Positions 18,341-26,694 of a DNA stretch of 64,000 nt are shown here, piece by piece. The notes beneath the pieces were generated by a model. That model was not told where the DNA came from. It ran no database searches and saw only the letters and a list, made by a program, of their open reading frames with translations. The DNA is from Candidatus Eiseniibacteriota bacterium (GTDB lineage Bacteria > Orphanbacterota > Orphanbacteria > Orphanbacterales > Orphanbacteraceae), in contig JAJCZU010000004.1 in the NCBI GenBank assembly GCA_029262235.1, forward strand, positions 558,001 to 622,000, read 5' to 3'. Made by a program: the position numbers and the translations under genes. Position 1 is the first letter of the stretch. Every line of letters begins with the position of its first letter.

Positions 18341-20173
18341 ATGACATCAGGAAGAAGAGACAGCTATGGTGCCCTGGCACTGGCAGTTTGCGCACTGCTT
18401 TTCCAGGCCATTCCGGCCGGCGCACAGAATTTCAGCCGGATCCTCGACGGTCCGGCGATCGCTACGGGAAGCTCTCGCTCGGTTAACTGGGTAGACGCCG
18501 ATGGAGACCAGGACCTTGATCTCTATGTTACGAGCGGGGGCTCCCTTTATGAATTGAACGAGTATTACCGGAACGATGGCGGCGGCGTTTTCTGGCGCGA
18601 CACGACCGCCGCGATCACGCTGGACAGCCTGCGCGCGGACGGAAGCGCATGGGGCGACTACGACAACGACGGCGATCCCGACCTGCTCGTGGTCAGCTGG
18701 TACGGCGAAGTGAACGCGATCTTCGAGAATGACGGAGGCGGCGCGTTCACGCGGGTGACGACGGGTCTCCCTTCGACGACCGGCACGTTCAGCGAAGGGT
18801 GCGCGTGGGTCGACGCCGACAACGACGGTGACCTCGACATCTTCATCGCGAACTCGGGGTCGGGGGCGTTCCGGAACAACATTTTCTATCGGAACGACGC
18901 GGGTACCTACGCGCAGGTGACCGGCGAACCGCTCGTGACAGACAACACGATTTCGCGTCAGGGGAGCTGGGCGGATTACGATAACGATGGCGACCAGGAT
19001 CTGTATCTCGCGAACGAGAGCAACTTCCCGAATCATCTGTATCGCAACGAACTCATCGAGACGGGCACGGCGAACTTCTCCGACATCGACGGCGGAGACG
19101 CGACCGCGGCTTTCCAGGAGTCGTGGAGCGCGAGCTGGGGCGACTATGACAACGACGGTGACTTCGACCTGTTCGTCGCGAACTGGAGCGGCCAGAAGAA
19201 CGCGCTCTATCGAAACGAACTGACCGAGTCCGGCGACGCCACGTTCAGCCTGATCGCGGATCAGGATCCGACGCTGAACGGCGGATGGGGAACGGGCTCG
19301 AACTGGTTCGACTGGGACAACGACGGCGACGTGGATCTGCTCCTGACGAACGGCTTCACCACGAACCCGGTGAACACCAGGACGAACTGGTACTACCGGA
19401 ACGATAACGGCGTTCTCAATCGAAACACCACGCATCCGACGGCGAGCGACGCGGCCTGGTCGTACGGGGCGTCGTTCGGGGACTACGACGCCGACGGCGA
19501 TCTTGATGTCGCGGTTGCGAACTGGCAGGGCACGGGGCAGGCGAACTATCTGTATCGAAACGAGGCCGACGTGCTCGGCAATGCGTGGCTGACCGTGAAG
19601 ACGGTCGGCACCACGAGCAACGGGTCCGGGATCGGCGCCCGCATTCGGGTAAGCGCGAATATCGGCGGGAACGACGTGAACCAGATACGCGAAATCACCG
19701 GAAGCGACGGCTACTGCGGCCATCAGCTCCGCGCGCATTATGGTTTGGGAGACGCCACGATTGTCGATTCGCTGATCGTGAACTGGCCGTCGGGGCAGAC
19801 GCAGGTTCTGACGAATGTGGGTGTCAATCAATTGCTGACGGTGACCGAAGGCGTGACGACCGAAGTGCCGCTCGACATGGGAGGGAGCGTGCCGAGTCGC
19901 CTGCAGTTTGCGGTGGCGCCGAACCCGTTCGCGTCGAGCGCCGTGATCCGCTACGCGCTCGAGCGCCCGTCGCGTGTCGCGCTTGCGATCTACGACGTGG
20001 CCGGCCGTGAAGTCCGCACGCTCGTGAGCGGCGTGCAGAGCGCCGGTGCCTACGCGCACGAATGGGACGGCCGCGACACGCGCGGGCGCGCGCTGCCGAG
20101 CGGCGTCTATCTTTCGCGCATCGAAGTGGGCGATTCGATTCGCGAAGGGCGTAAGATCGTGCTTGCGCGGTAG
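18341..20173 (+). CDS. Secreted FG-GAP/ASPIC-UnbV repeat protein with C-terminal sorting domain
   Basis: A 610-residue exported protein (signal peptide ending around IPAGAQ). It contains seven calcium-binding FG-GAP/VCBS-type repeats of the form WxDYDNDGDxDLxx, then an ASPIC/UnbV-like domain (NAWLTVKTVG...GLGDATIVDSLIVNWPSG), then a FlgD-Ig-like C-terminal domain (PNPFASSAVIRYAL...WDGRDTRGRALPSGVYL...KIVLAR) of the type that marks T9SS cargo. The ATG at 18341 follows GGGAGGA at ideal spacing; two upstream in-frame starts lack signal-peptide character. The family (CRTAC1-like) is thought to form beta-propellers on the cell surface; the ligand is unknown. Confidence 0.85.
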   Translation: MTSGRRDSYGALALAVCALLFQAIPAGAQNFSRILDGPAIATGSSRSVNWVDADGDQDLDLYVTSGGSLYELNEYYRNDGGGVFWRDTTAAITLDSLRADGSAWGDYDNDGDPDLLVVSWYGEVNAIFENDGGGAFTRVTTGLPSTTGTFSEGCAWVDADNDGDLDIFIANSGSGAFRNNIFYRNDAGTYAQVTGEPLVTDNTISRQGSWADYDNDGDQDLYLANESNFPNHLYRNELIETGTANFSDIDGGDATAAFQESWSASWGDYDNDGDFDLFVANWSGQKNALYRNELTESGDATFSLIADQDPTLNGGWGTGSNWFDWDNDGDVDLLLTNGFTTNPVNTRTNWYYRNDNGVLNRNTTHPTASDAAWSYGASFGDYDADGDLDVAVANWQGTGQANYLYRNEADVLGNAWLTVKTVGTTSNGSGIGARIRVSANIGGNDVNQIREITGSDGYCGHQLRAHYGLGDATIVDSLIVNWPSGQTQVLTNVGVNQLLTVTEGVTTEVPLDMGGSVPSRLQFAVAPNPFASSAVIRYALERPSRVALAIYDVAGREVRTLVSGVQSAGAYAHEWDGRDTRGRALPSGVYLSRIEVGDSIREGRKIVLAR

Positions 20174-20207
20174 GCGTCTGGAGTGACGTTTCGATCGAAT
20201 CGGTACG

Positions 20208-20246
20208 AGCGGCGTGGCTTCAAGGAGTCGCGCCGCTTTTCTTTTG
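20208..20246 (+). terminator. Rho-independent terminator after the FG-GAP gene
   Basis: A GC-rich stem (AGCGGCG paired with CGCCGCT) with an imperfect upper stem and loop, followed by TTTTCTTTT, 35 bp downstream of the stop codon. Confidence 0.7.
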
Positions 20247-20278
20247 GATCGAGGCACGAGTAGTCTATTGTTTCGGCC

Positions 20279-21859
20279 ATGAAAGAACGAAGACTCGCTT
20301 TCGGATTGGCCGTGCTTCTGGCTCTTCTGGTCATGGTAACTCGGTGGGGAGTGGCAATTCTCGACTCCGAGCACTACGTGCCCATCGCGAGCTGGGATGC
20401 CGGCTGGCACTATTGGCAGGCCTCGTTTGCTTCTGACAATCTCCGCCCTCCCCTGTTCGAAACCGACTTCGATCTTGATGGCGCCTATCCGATGAATCGT
20501 CTCTGCTATCCGCCCTATCTTAATCAATGTACGAGCAGCGTCGCGCCGACCGCCGCGTTGCCGGCGGTGATCATCGGGCTGCTGATGAGAGCAGGGCTGG
20601 ATTGGTCGGTGGCCACTGCTGTATTTACATGGTGTACAGAACTGGTCCTGCTTCTTGTCTTGTTCAAAGGACTACACAGAGTGGGCGGAATGATTCTCGC
20701 GTCGATTGCGGTTCTCTTCGTCGCCACCTCACCCGCTCTCGTTTGGAATCTGACCGAGACGGCTCACAATATTCTGTTCGGTACTCTGTTCCTCTTCATT
20801 CTTCTTGATCGAATGAAGAACTCTACATGCGGTCCCGTGTCGACGAGAGCCTGGATTCTGTTTCCTGTACTTGGGTTGCTCTGCACGCTTTCCTTTCGCT
20901 CGTTCGTGCTCATTGTTCCTGTGATTCTGATTCCGACTGGCCTGTTCCTGCGCGGGAATGCGCTCAAGGGGGCCTTACTGGCCTGCATCGGTACGATTGC
21001 AACTCCGTATCTCTGGATGTATCCCGGCGATTTTCTGCGGATGGTGCAGTTCCGTTTGCAAACGCCTCCGCCTCAAGTCCTCCGGCCGGGATGGGACCTG
21101 CAGCCGAGCGTGGCCTTTATTACCGGCTTTACGGAAGAGTTCTATCATGGTGTTTCGTTGCTGCAGGTCGGCAGTACTTTCCTTTTTATTGCTCTGATTG
21201 GGGTCGGTCTCTACTGGTTGGCCCATGAAAAGGCGTGGCACTACCTTGTGCCCGCCATGGTCTCGATCATGATCTTTCTCTATGCAGATCTGTCGTGGAG
21301 CGGCTACCCGGTGTTTCGCTACGTTGCTCTCCACGCCGCTCTCGCCTCCCTCGCCGGGGCAGCGGGCGTACACGTTCTTCTTACGCATTCCCGGGGCGTT
21401 TCCCGGCTCCTGATTGTTGCGTTCATGATCGGACTTCTCGGAGTGCGCGCGGATGCACTCATGAGCAGAGTGAGCAGGGATAACGAAACGGCAATGGATA
21501 TGGTCTTCGTGGAAACGCTGGACTCTGTGGCGCGCAGTCACTCGAGCCCGGTCTTCGTCCTTTCTCGCGGGGGTACCTACCACACATCATTTATCGGAGC
21601 CCGGCTCGGAGTCGCCTCGTACGATTTCTCCCCCATGTACTCTGAGCTCTTCGTTTACGACCGGGAAGCGGGGCGGCTCTCCGATTTGATGCTCGCCGTC
21701 TACTACACGAAACGGCCGCTTCCGTATGTGTCGGTCGAGCAGTGGGAAGAACTGCTGGTGAGCAGGGATCTGGAGTCAGGGGATCAGATTCGGGTGGGAT
21801 GGGTTTCCACGCGTTGGCTGGTCGAACAGATTCAGGCGCAAGCGGCTATCGCGAAATAG
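20279..21859 (+). CDS. Polytopic membrane protein, GT-C glycosyltransferase-like
   Basis: A 526-residue integral membrane protein with roughly ten TM segments and a soluble C-terminal region of about 120 residues. Its first periplasmic loop (DSEHYVPIASWDAGWHYWQ) has acidic residues where GT-C transferases place their catalytic Asp, and the overall layout resembles the two nearby GT39-like proteins, but I do not recognise a family. Third codon positions are visibly richer in A/T than in neighbouring genes, and runs such as TTTATTGC are frequent, which fits a gene of separate origin. It is followed 27 bp later by a methyltransferase gene. Function unknown. Confidence 0.6.
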   Translation: MKERRLAFGLAVLLALLVMVTRWGVAILDSEHYVPIASWDAGWHYWQASFASDNLRPPLFETDFDLDGAYPMNRLCYPPYLNQCTSSVAPTAALPAVIIGLLMRAGLDWSVATAVFTWCTELVLLLVLFKGLHRVGGMILASIAVLFVATSPALVWNLTETAHNILFGTLFLFILLDRMKNSTCGPVSTRAWILFPVLGLLCTLSFRSFVLIVPVILIPTGLFLRGNALKGALLACIGTIATPYLWMYPGDFLRMVQFRLQTPPPQVLRPGWDLQPSVAFITGFTEEFYHGVSLLQVGSTFLFIALIGVGLYWLAHEKAWHYLVPAMVSIMIFLYADLSWSGYPVFRYVALHAALASLAGAAGVHVLLTHSRGVSRLLIVAFMIGLLGVRADALMSRVSRDNETAMDMVFVETLDSVARSHSSPVFVLSRGGTYHTSFIGARLGVASYDFSPMYSELFVYDREAGRLSDLMLAVYYTKRPLPYVSVEQWEELLVSRDLESGDQIRVGWVSTRWLVEQIQAQAAIAK

Positions 21860-21886
21860 TCACGTAAGTCGTTCCGGGAGAATGTC

Positions 21887-22594
21887 GTGTTTACGAAATC
21901 GGCAGCCTACTACGATAAACTTTATGCATGGAAGGATTACGAGTCCGAAGTGCGGGCGGTGCGGGCGCTGATCGAGCGTCATAAGCGCGCGCCCGGCAGT
22001 CGCCTGCTCGACGTTGCGTGCGGGACCGGCATGCATCTGGCGTTGCTTGCGGAACAGTACGATTGTGCCGGGCTCGATCTCGACGAGAACCTGCTTGCGA
22101 TCGCGCGGGAACGCTGTCCCGGCCTCGCGTTTCATCATGCCGACATGCGCCGCTTCGATCTCAGCGAGACGTTCGACGTCGTGACGTGTCTCTTTTCATC
22201 GATCGCCTATCTCGTGGAAGAGGGCGACCTCCTGCGCGCGCTCCGATCGTTTTACGAGCACCTCGCGCCCGGCGGCGTCGCGATCGTCGAAGGATTCGTG
22301 CGACCGGAAGAGTGGAAACAGGGATTCATTCACACGCTGCACGTCGACGAACCCGATATCAAGGTCACGCGCATGAACGTGTCGGAGCGGCAGGACAAGA
22401 TCGTGCGGATGGAGTTTCACTACCTTGTCGGAACGAAAGAGGGCGTTGCGTACGAAACGGAAACGCACGTGTCGCGACTCTATTCGGACGCGGAGTTTCT
22501 CGCGGCATTCGCGGACGCCGGGTTCGAGGCAGAGCGCGTCGACGGCCTGATGCCGGCGCGTTCGCTGTTCGTGGGAGTCAAACCGCTGGCTTGA
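21887..22594 (+). CDS. Class I SAM-dependent methyltransferase
   Basis: A 235-residue soluble Rossmann methyltransferase: motif I LLDVACGTGMHL (residues 40-51), acidic motif II AGLDLDENLL, and post-I FDVVTCLFSSIAYL. The N-terminal YYDKLYAWKDY and the block EHLAPGGVAIVEGFV resemble sugar N,N-dimethyltransferases of the DesVI/TylM1 type, so an amino-sugar or small-molecule substrate is possible. The start is GTG at 21887 with GGGAG 6 bp upstream. It lies between two GT-C-like membrane proteins, which supports a role in modifying a surface glycan or lipid-linked sugar. Confidence 0.82.
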   Translation: MFTKSAAYYDKLYAWKDYESEVRAVRALIERHKRAPGSRLLDVACGTGMHLALLAEQYDCAGLDLDENLLAIARERCPGLAFHHADMRRFDLSETFDVVTCLFSSIAYLVEEGDLLRALRSFYEHLAPGGVAIVEGFVRPEEWKQGFIHTLHVDEPDIKVTRMNVSERQDKIVRMEFHYLVGTKEGVAYETETHVSRLYSDAEFLAAFADAGFEAERVDGLMPARSLFVGVKPLA

Positions 22595-22660
22595 CGAACG
22601 CTTTTCACTCGCACCCCACCCGCGCCTCCGGTAGGTTCATCTGCCAGGAGGCTCCACGAT

Positions 22661-24022
22661 TTGATCACACGCACGCACGCATGCTGGATCCTGCTCGCTA
22701 TCGTTCTGGCGACGGGTGTCCTTCGGTTCACTTATCTGGACGCGTTCCTGGGCCACGTGCCCGAAGCAACGATTCTAAAGAGCCTCACGAGTGACACGGA
22801 CACGTACCTCGCCATCGCGAGAAGCCTGGCGAACGGCTGCGGTTTTCTGGGAACCGATCACGATACGGTGCTGAACCGTCCTCCCGGATATCCGCTTTTC
22901 GCGCTTCCGTTTCATGTAACGGACTCGCTCCCGCGCGGGATCGTCCGGGCGCAGGTCCTGCTCACGCTGTTCGGTCCGTGGTTCGTGTATCGGGCGGTGC
23001 GGGAGGCGGGATGCGGGCGTGGCGCCGGGCTCGCGGCGGGGGCCGCTCTCGCGTTCTCGCCGACCAACATCGCCATCACGGGCTTCGTGATCCCCGACTC
23101 GGTGTTCGCTACGATCATGACGCTCGCGACCTGGCTTCTCGTGCGAGCATGGCGAAGAGGAACAACGGGCGCCGCGTTCCCTGCGGGGATCGCGCTGGCC
23201 CTCGGGCTGCTCATGAAGCCGGCGATCTCTTTCTGGTGGATCCTGGCGCCGGCGTTGCTCCTTCTTGCGCGGTTTGCAACTCGTCGCCCTGTTCGCGCGC
23301 CGGCGCTTCTCGCACTGGCGCTACCCCCGCTTCTGCTCCTGCTCGGCTGGAGCGCCCGCAATTATGTGGCTGAGGGTGTCTTTCAATACTCGACCGTCGG
23401 CATGCGTACGATACGGTTCTATACTGGCGTGCAGATCGAAGAGTGGAACCGCCTCGGACGATTTCCCACGATGGAAGAGGAGCAGGAGCGCCGCCACGCT
23501 CTCTACGACCACTACGGACCGAAAGTGGAACTTCGCATGATTTCGATGCAGGAGTATCGTGATGAGATTCAGGCGGACACGCGCGCGATCCTGACGGAGA
23601 ATCCGGGGCGGACGATTCGTGCCTTCGTGCGAAGCTCGCGCCAGATCGCATTCGGGCGCTGCGGATATCACCGCAGGCAGCTCCCAGAGTCGCATGATCT
23701 CTACGCGCTCTTCGAGCGACTCTCGTATCTGGAATGGAAAGCGCGCCGTCTGATTCCCCCCGTGGTTTTCGTTCTGCTCGCCGTGGGGGCCGTGATTGTG
23801 CGGCGATCGCGTCAGGATCGCTCGTTCCGCGATCGCTTCGTCGTGTCCGTGATGCTGCTCATCATTTACGCGTACTTCTGGACGGCGTGCGGCGTCACGT
23901 CGAATACGGGGCCGCGCATCGTGCACCCGGGTGAGCCCGCGCTCCTGGTCGCCGTGATCGCGCTCTTCTCGCTGATTGCCGACACGACGGCCCGCGGCAG
24001 GAGCGATTCTGCCAGCGCCTGA
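22661..24022 (+). CDS. GT39/ArnT-like membrane glycosyltransferase
   Basis: A 453-residue polytopic membrane protein. The first periplasmic loop has SDTDTYLAIARSL, with acidic residues in the place of the GT-C catalytic Asp, then NRPPGYPLF, a common block in PMT_2 (family 39) proteins. About nine TM segments are visible. It likely transfers a sugar from a polyprenyl-phosphate donor on the periplasmic side. The TTG at 22661 is preceded by CAGGAGG at good spacing. It shares no overlap with neighbours but is codirectional with the methyltransferase. Confidence 0.75.
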   Translation: MITRTHACWILLAIVLATGVLRFTYLDAFLGHVPEATILKSLTSDTDTYLAIARSLANGCGFLGTDHDTVLNRPPGYPLFALPFHVTDSLPRGIVRAQVLLTLFGPWFVYRAVREAGCGRGAGLAAGAALAFSPTNIAITGFVIPDSVFATIMTLATWLLVRAWRRGTTGAAFPAGIALALGLLMKPAISFWWILAPALLLLARFATRRPVRAPALLALALPPLLLLLGWSARNYVAEGVFQYSTVGMRTIRFYTGVQIEEWNRLGRFPTMEEEQERRHALYDHYGPKVELRMISMQEYRDEIQADTRAILTENPGRTIRAFVRSSRQIAFGRCGYHRRQLPESHDLYALFERLSYLEWKARRLIPPVVFVLLAVGAVIVRRSRQDRSFRDRFVVSVMLLIIYAYFWTACGVTSNTGPRIVHPGEPALLVAVIALFSLIADTTARGRSDSASA

Positions 24023-24132
24023 CCGGCTCTGACCGCGCCTGACGGACCTCTCGTTCCGAGCAGCCCGGGAATGATATACTCGCGCGACCGCGGGAGACCC
24101 CCGCCCGAAACGTGTCATCGAACAGGTGGTGA

Positions 24133-26136
24133 ATGGAAACAGGTCACGTCAACAGCGGCGCGCTGACGGTAGCGATCGCGCTCGCGGCCGGGCTCGTCTC
24201 ACAGACGCTCGCGGCGCATCTCCGCATACCGGGAATCGTGCTGCTGCTGGCGGCCGGCGCGATCCTGGGTCCGGACGTGCTGCATATCATCGAACCGCGG
24301 GAACTCGGGAACGCGCTCCCGGCCCTGGTCGGTTTTGCGGTTGCGGTGATCCTCTTCGAAGGGGGGCTGAACCTCAACTTCCGGCGCCTGAAACGCGAGT
24401 CGGTCGTGATCCAGCGCCTCATCACGCTCGGCTCGCTCGTGACGGCAACCGGCGGCGCGGTCGCGGCCCATTTCATCATGGGTTGGGAGTGGCGCCTCGC
24501 GATTCTGTTCGGCACGCTCGTGATCGTAACGGGCCCGACCGTGATCACACCGCTCCTTCGCCGCATCAAGGTGAAGCGCAAACTCCACGTCCTGCTCGAG
24601 GCCGAAGGAGTGCTGATCGATCCTGTCGGCGCGATCGTGGCCGTTGTCGCGCTCGATCTCGCGCTTCGTCCGAGCGAAACGCTCTTGATGGGGATGTTCG
24701 ATCTCGTTCTGCGGCTCGGCTTCGGCTTCGCGGTCGGGGCCGTGGCGGGTGGCTTGATCGCGCTGCTGCTGAAACCGCGCCACCTCATCCCCGAAGGCCT
24801 CGAAAACATCTTCACGCTCTCGCTCGTGCTCGCGCTCTTCCATCTCTGTAACCTGTACGTCCCCGAGAGCGGCATCGGCGCCGTCACGATCGCGGGGCTC
24901 ATCGTCGGCAACGTGCGCAGTCACGCGCTCGACGAATTGCGCGAGTTCAAAGAACAGCTCACGATTCTGCTGATCGCGCTTCTGTTCGTGCTTCTCGCGG
25001 CCGACGTCCGGTTCTCCGAGGTGCAGGATCTCGGCGTCGGCGGGATTCTCACGGTCGTCGTCCTGATGTTTCTGGTACGCCCGATCAACGTGTTTCTCTG
25101 CACGTGGCGCACGGACCTCAAGCTGCGCGACAAGCTGTTCCTGTCGTGGATCGGCCCGCGCGGGATCGTGGCGGCCGCGGTCGCTTCGTTCTTTGCTACG
25201 GAACTCTCGCGCGCGGGACTTCCCGGCGGCGGGGAGCTGCGGGCGATGGTGTTCCTCGTGATCTCGATCACGGTGTTCGTGCAGGGGATGTCGGGCGGCA
25301 TGGTCGCCGCGCTGCTCGGTGTCCGGCTTCCGAAAAGCTCCGGGTACGCGATTCTGGGCGCGAACGAACTGGCGCTTGCGCTCGCCAAAGTACTGCGTGA
25401 CGGCGGCAAGGAGGTCGTGCTGTTCGACACGAGCGCCGATCGCGTGCGCGCCGCGGAGCAACTCGAACTTCCGATCATCTACGGGAACGCGCTCGAGGAG
25501 CGCACGATGCTCCGCGCGGGCCTCGAGACGTATGAGGGCGCGATCGGGCTGACGCCGAACGAAGAGGTGAACCTGCTCTACGTGACGAACGCGCGCGAAG
25601 ATTTCAAGGTTGCCCGCACGTACGTGGCGCTGCACAGGACGCTGGGCATGGTCACGAACAAGATGGTGGAAGAGAACCACAGCCACGTGATCTTCAGCAG
25701 CCCTCTCGATCTGGACCTCTGGAGCGTGCGTCTGCGGCGCGGTACGGGGTCGGTCGAGCAGTGGCGGTATACGCCTTCGACAGCGAAGGACGCCCCGAAG
25801 GACAAAGACAAGGATAAGGAGAAGGAGAAAGCGAAGGAGAAAGCGAAGGGGCAGGGGACGGAAGCGGAAAAGGAGTCGCCCACGAACAAGACCGAGGGCG
25901 TGCCGACTCTCGGGGAGGCGAATGCCGGGAAGAAACCGGAGGCCCCCGTCAATCCGTTCGTGCGCCGCAATCTCTATGTGGGAATCGCGCTTACGCGAAA
26001 CGGGAGCGTGAGCCCCGTCGATGAAACGACGAAGCCGAAGGCGGGAGATCTTGCTCACTTTGTCGTGTTCACGGATCAGCGCGAGGAAGCGGAAGCGAAG
26101 ATGCGCGATGCGGGATGGCTGCCCGCGTCGGAGTAA
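24133..26136 (+). CDS. NhaP-type cation:proton antiporter with RCK-like regulatory domain
   Basis: A 667-residue protein. Residues 1-400 are an antiporter membrane domain (GPDVLHIIEP, FEGGLNL, ILFGTLVIVTGPTVITPLL, EGVLIDPVGAIVA, with the Asp pair region of CPA1 exchangers). After it comes a nucleotide-binding RCK/TrkA-N-like domain (YAILGANELALALAKVL...VVLFDTSAD). The C-terminal part is interrupted near residues 557-590 by a low-complexity Lys/Glu/Asp run (PKDKDKDKEKEKAKEK), then resumes with folded sequence to the end. It likely exports Na+ or K+ in exchange for H+. The charged run could be a salt or pH sensor or a flexible linker. GTG and ATG alternatives exist, but ATG 24133 has AGGTGG upstream. 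Confidence 0.87.
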   Translation: METGHVNSGALTVAIALAAGLVSQTLAAHLRIPGIVLLLAAGAILGPDVLHIIEPRELGNALPALVGFAVAVILFEGGLNLNFRRLKRESVVIQRLITLGSLVTATGGAVAAHFIMGWEWRLAILFGTLVIVTGPTVITPLLRRIKVKRKLHVLLEAEGVLIDPVGAIVAVVALDLALRPSETLLMGMFDLVLRLGFGFAVGAVAGGLIALLLKPRHLIPEGLENIFTLSLVLALFHLCNLYVPESGIGAVTIAGLIVGNVRSHALDELREFKEQLTILLIALLFVLLAADVRFSEVQDLGVGGILTVVVLMFLVRPINVFLCTWRTDLKLRDKLFLSWIGPRGIVAAAVASFFATELSRAGLPGGGELRAMVFLVISITVFVQGMSGGMVAALLGVRLPKSSGYAILGANELALALAKVLRDGGKEVVLFDTSADRVRAAEQLELPIIYGNALEERTMLRAGLETYEGAIGLTPNEEVNLLYVTNAREDFKVARTYVALHRTLGMVTNKMVEENHSHVIFSSPLDLDLWSVRLRRGTGSVEQWRYTPSTAKDAPKDKDKDKEKEKAKEKAKGQGTEAEKESPTNKTEGVPTLGEANAGKKPEAPVNPFVRRNLYVGIALTRNGSVSPVDETTKPKAGDLAHFVVFTDQREEAEAKMRDAGWLPASE

Positions 26137-26142
26137 CCCGCA

Positions 26143-26179
26143 CGCGCGGCCGGGCGCATCGATTCCCGTTCGCCGCGCG
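26143..26179. terminator. GC-rich inverted repeat between convergent genes
   Basis: Arms CGCGCGGC and GCCGCGCG (8 bp, loop of 21) lie between the convergent antiporter and DinB-like genes. There is no strong U-tract on either strand, so termination is only suggested by position. Confidence 0.3.
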
Positions 26180-26193
26180 CTTTAGCCGCCGCC

Positions 26194-26694
26194 TTATGTG
26201 ATGGCGCCGTCACGGCCGATCAGGCGGCGGAGCACCCCCGTCTGGCCGATGTGATACGACTCGTGAAACACGAGCCCGGCCACGAGACTTCCGATCGTTT
26301 CGTCGGGATTGTTGATCGGGCTGAAGGGTGCCCTCTTCCCGAGATCGCCCGCGCTGAGCGTCGCCACCCCCTCGAACATTCTTTCGTGCACAGAAGCGAA
26401 ATCGGCCGCGATTTCCGCAAGCGGCAACACCCCTTCTTCCGGCCCGGTGATGGCCCCGCCCCCTCTCATGTATCGCGCGTACCGCCCTTCCGGAAGCGGA
26501 TCCGCCCCGATCGCAAGCAGAAAACCGTCGCGCGATCCGGTGATGTGCCCCGCGATCCAGTTCAGGCAGTTGCCGCCGGGAGAGGGCTGGACCAGCGACT
26601 GCTCCTGCGTGATGCCCGCCAGGTTCCTCCGGAACGCGAAGGCATTGAAATTCAGTTGAATCATAATCAGTTCGGTCGGATTACCGCTCGTCAT
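26194..26694 (-). CDS. DinB-like four-helix metalloprotein
   Basis: A 166-residue protein of DinB/YfiT-like character: LNWIAGHITGSRDGFL with the first His, and FHESYHIGQTGVLRRLIG near the C-terminus, the HxxYHxGQ motif that supplies the other metal ligands. Family members act in bacillithiol/mycothiol-type thiol transfer or are of unknown function; no specific reaction can be assigned. The ATG at 26694 has GGAGA six bases upstream and lies inside the last codons of the upstream gene (14 bp overlap), so the two are probably co-translated; an upstream in-frame start at 26736 adds residues with no conservation cues. Confidence 0.75.
   Translation of the reverse strand: MTSGNPTELIMIQLNFNAFAFRRNLAGITQEQSLVQPSPGGNCLNWIAGHITGSRDGFLLAIGADPLPEGRYARYMRGGGAITGPEEGVLPLAEIAADFASVHERMFEGVATLSAGDLGKRAPFSPINNPDETIGSLVAGLVFHESYHIGQTGVLRRLIGRDGAIT

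Noticed and set aside
24199-26058. 619-codon frame opposite the antiporter
   Set aside because: Antisense shadow; Arg/His/Asp/Gln-rich with no recognisable motif.
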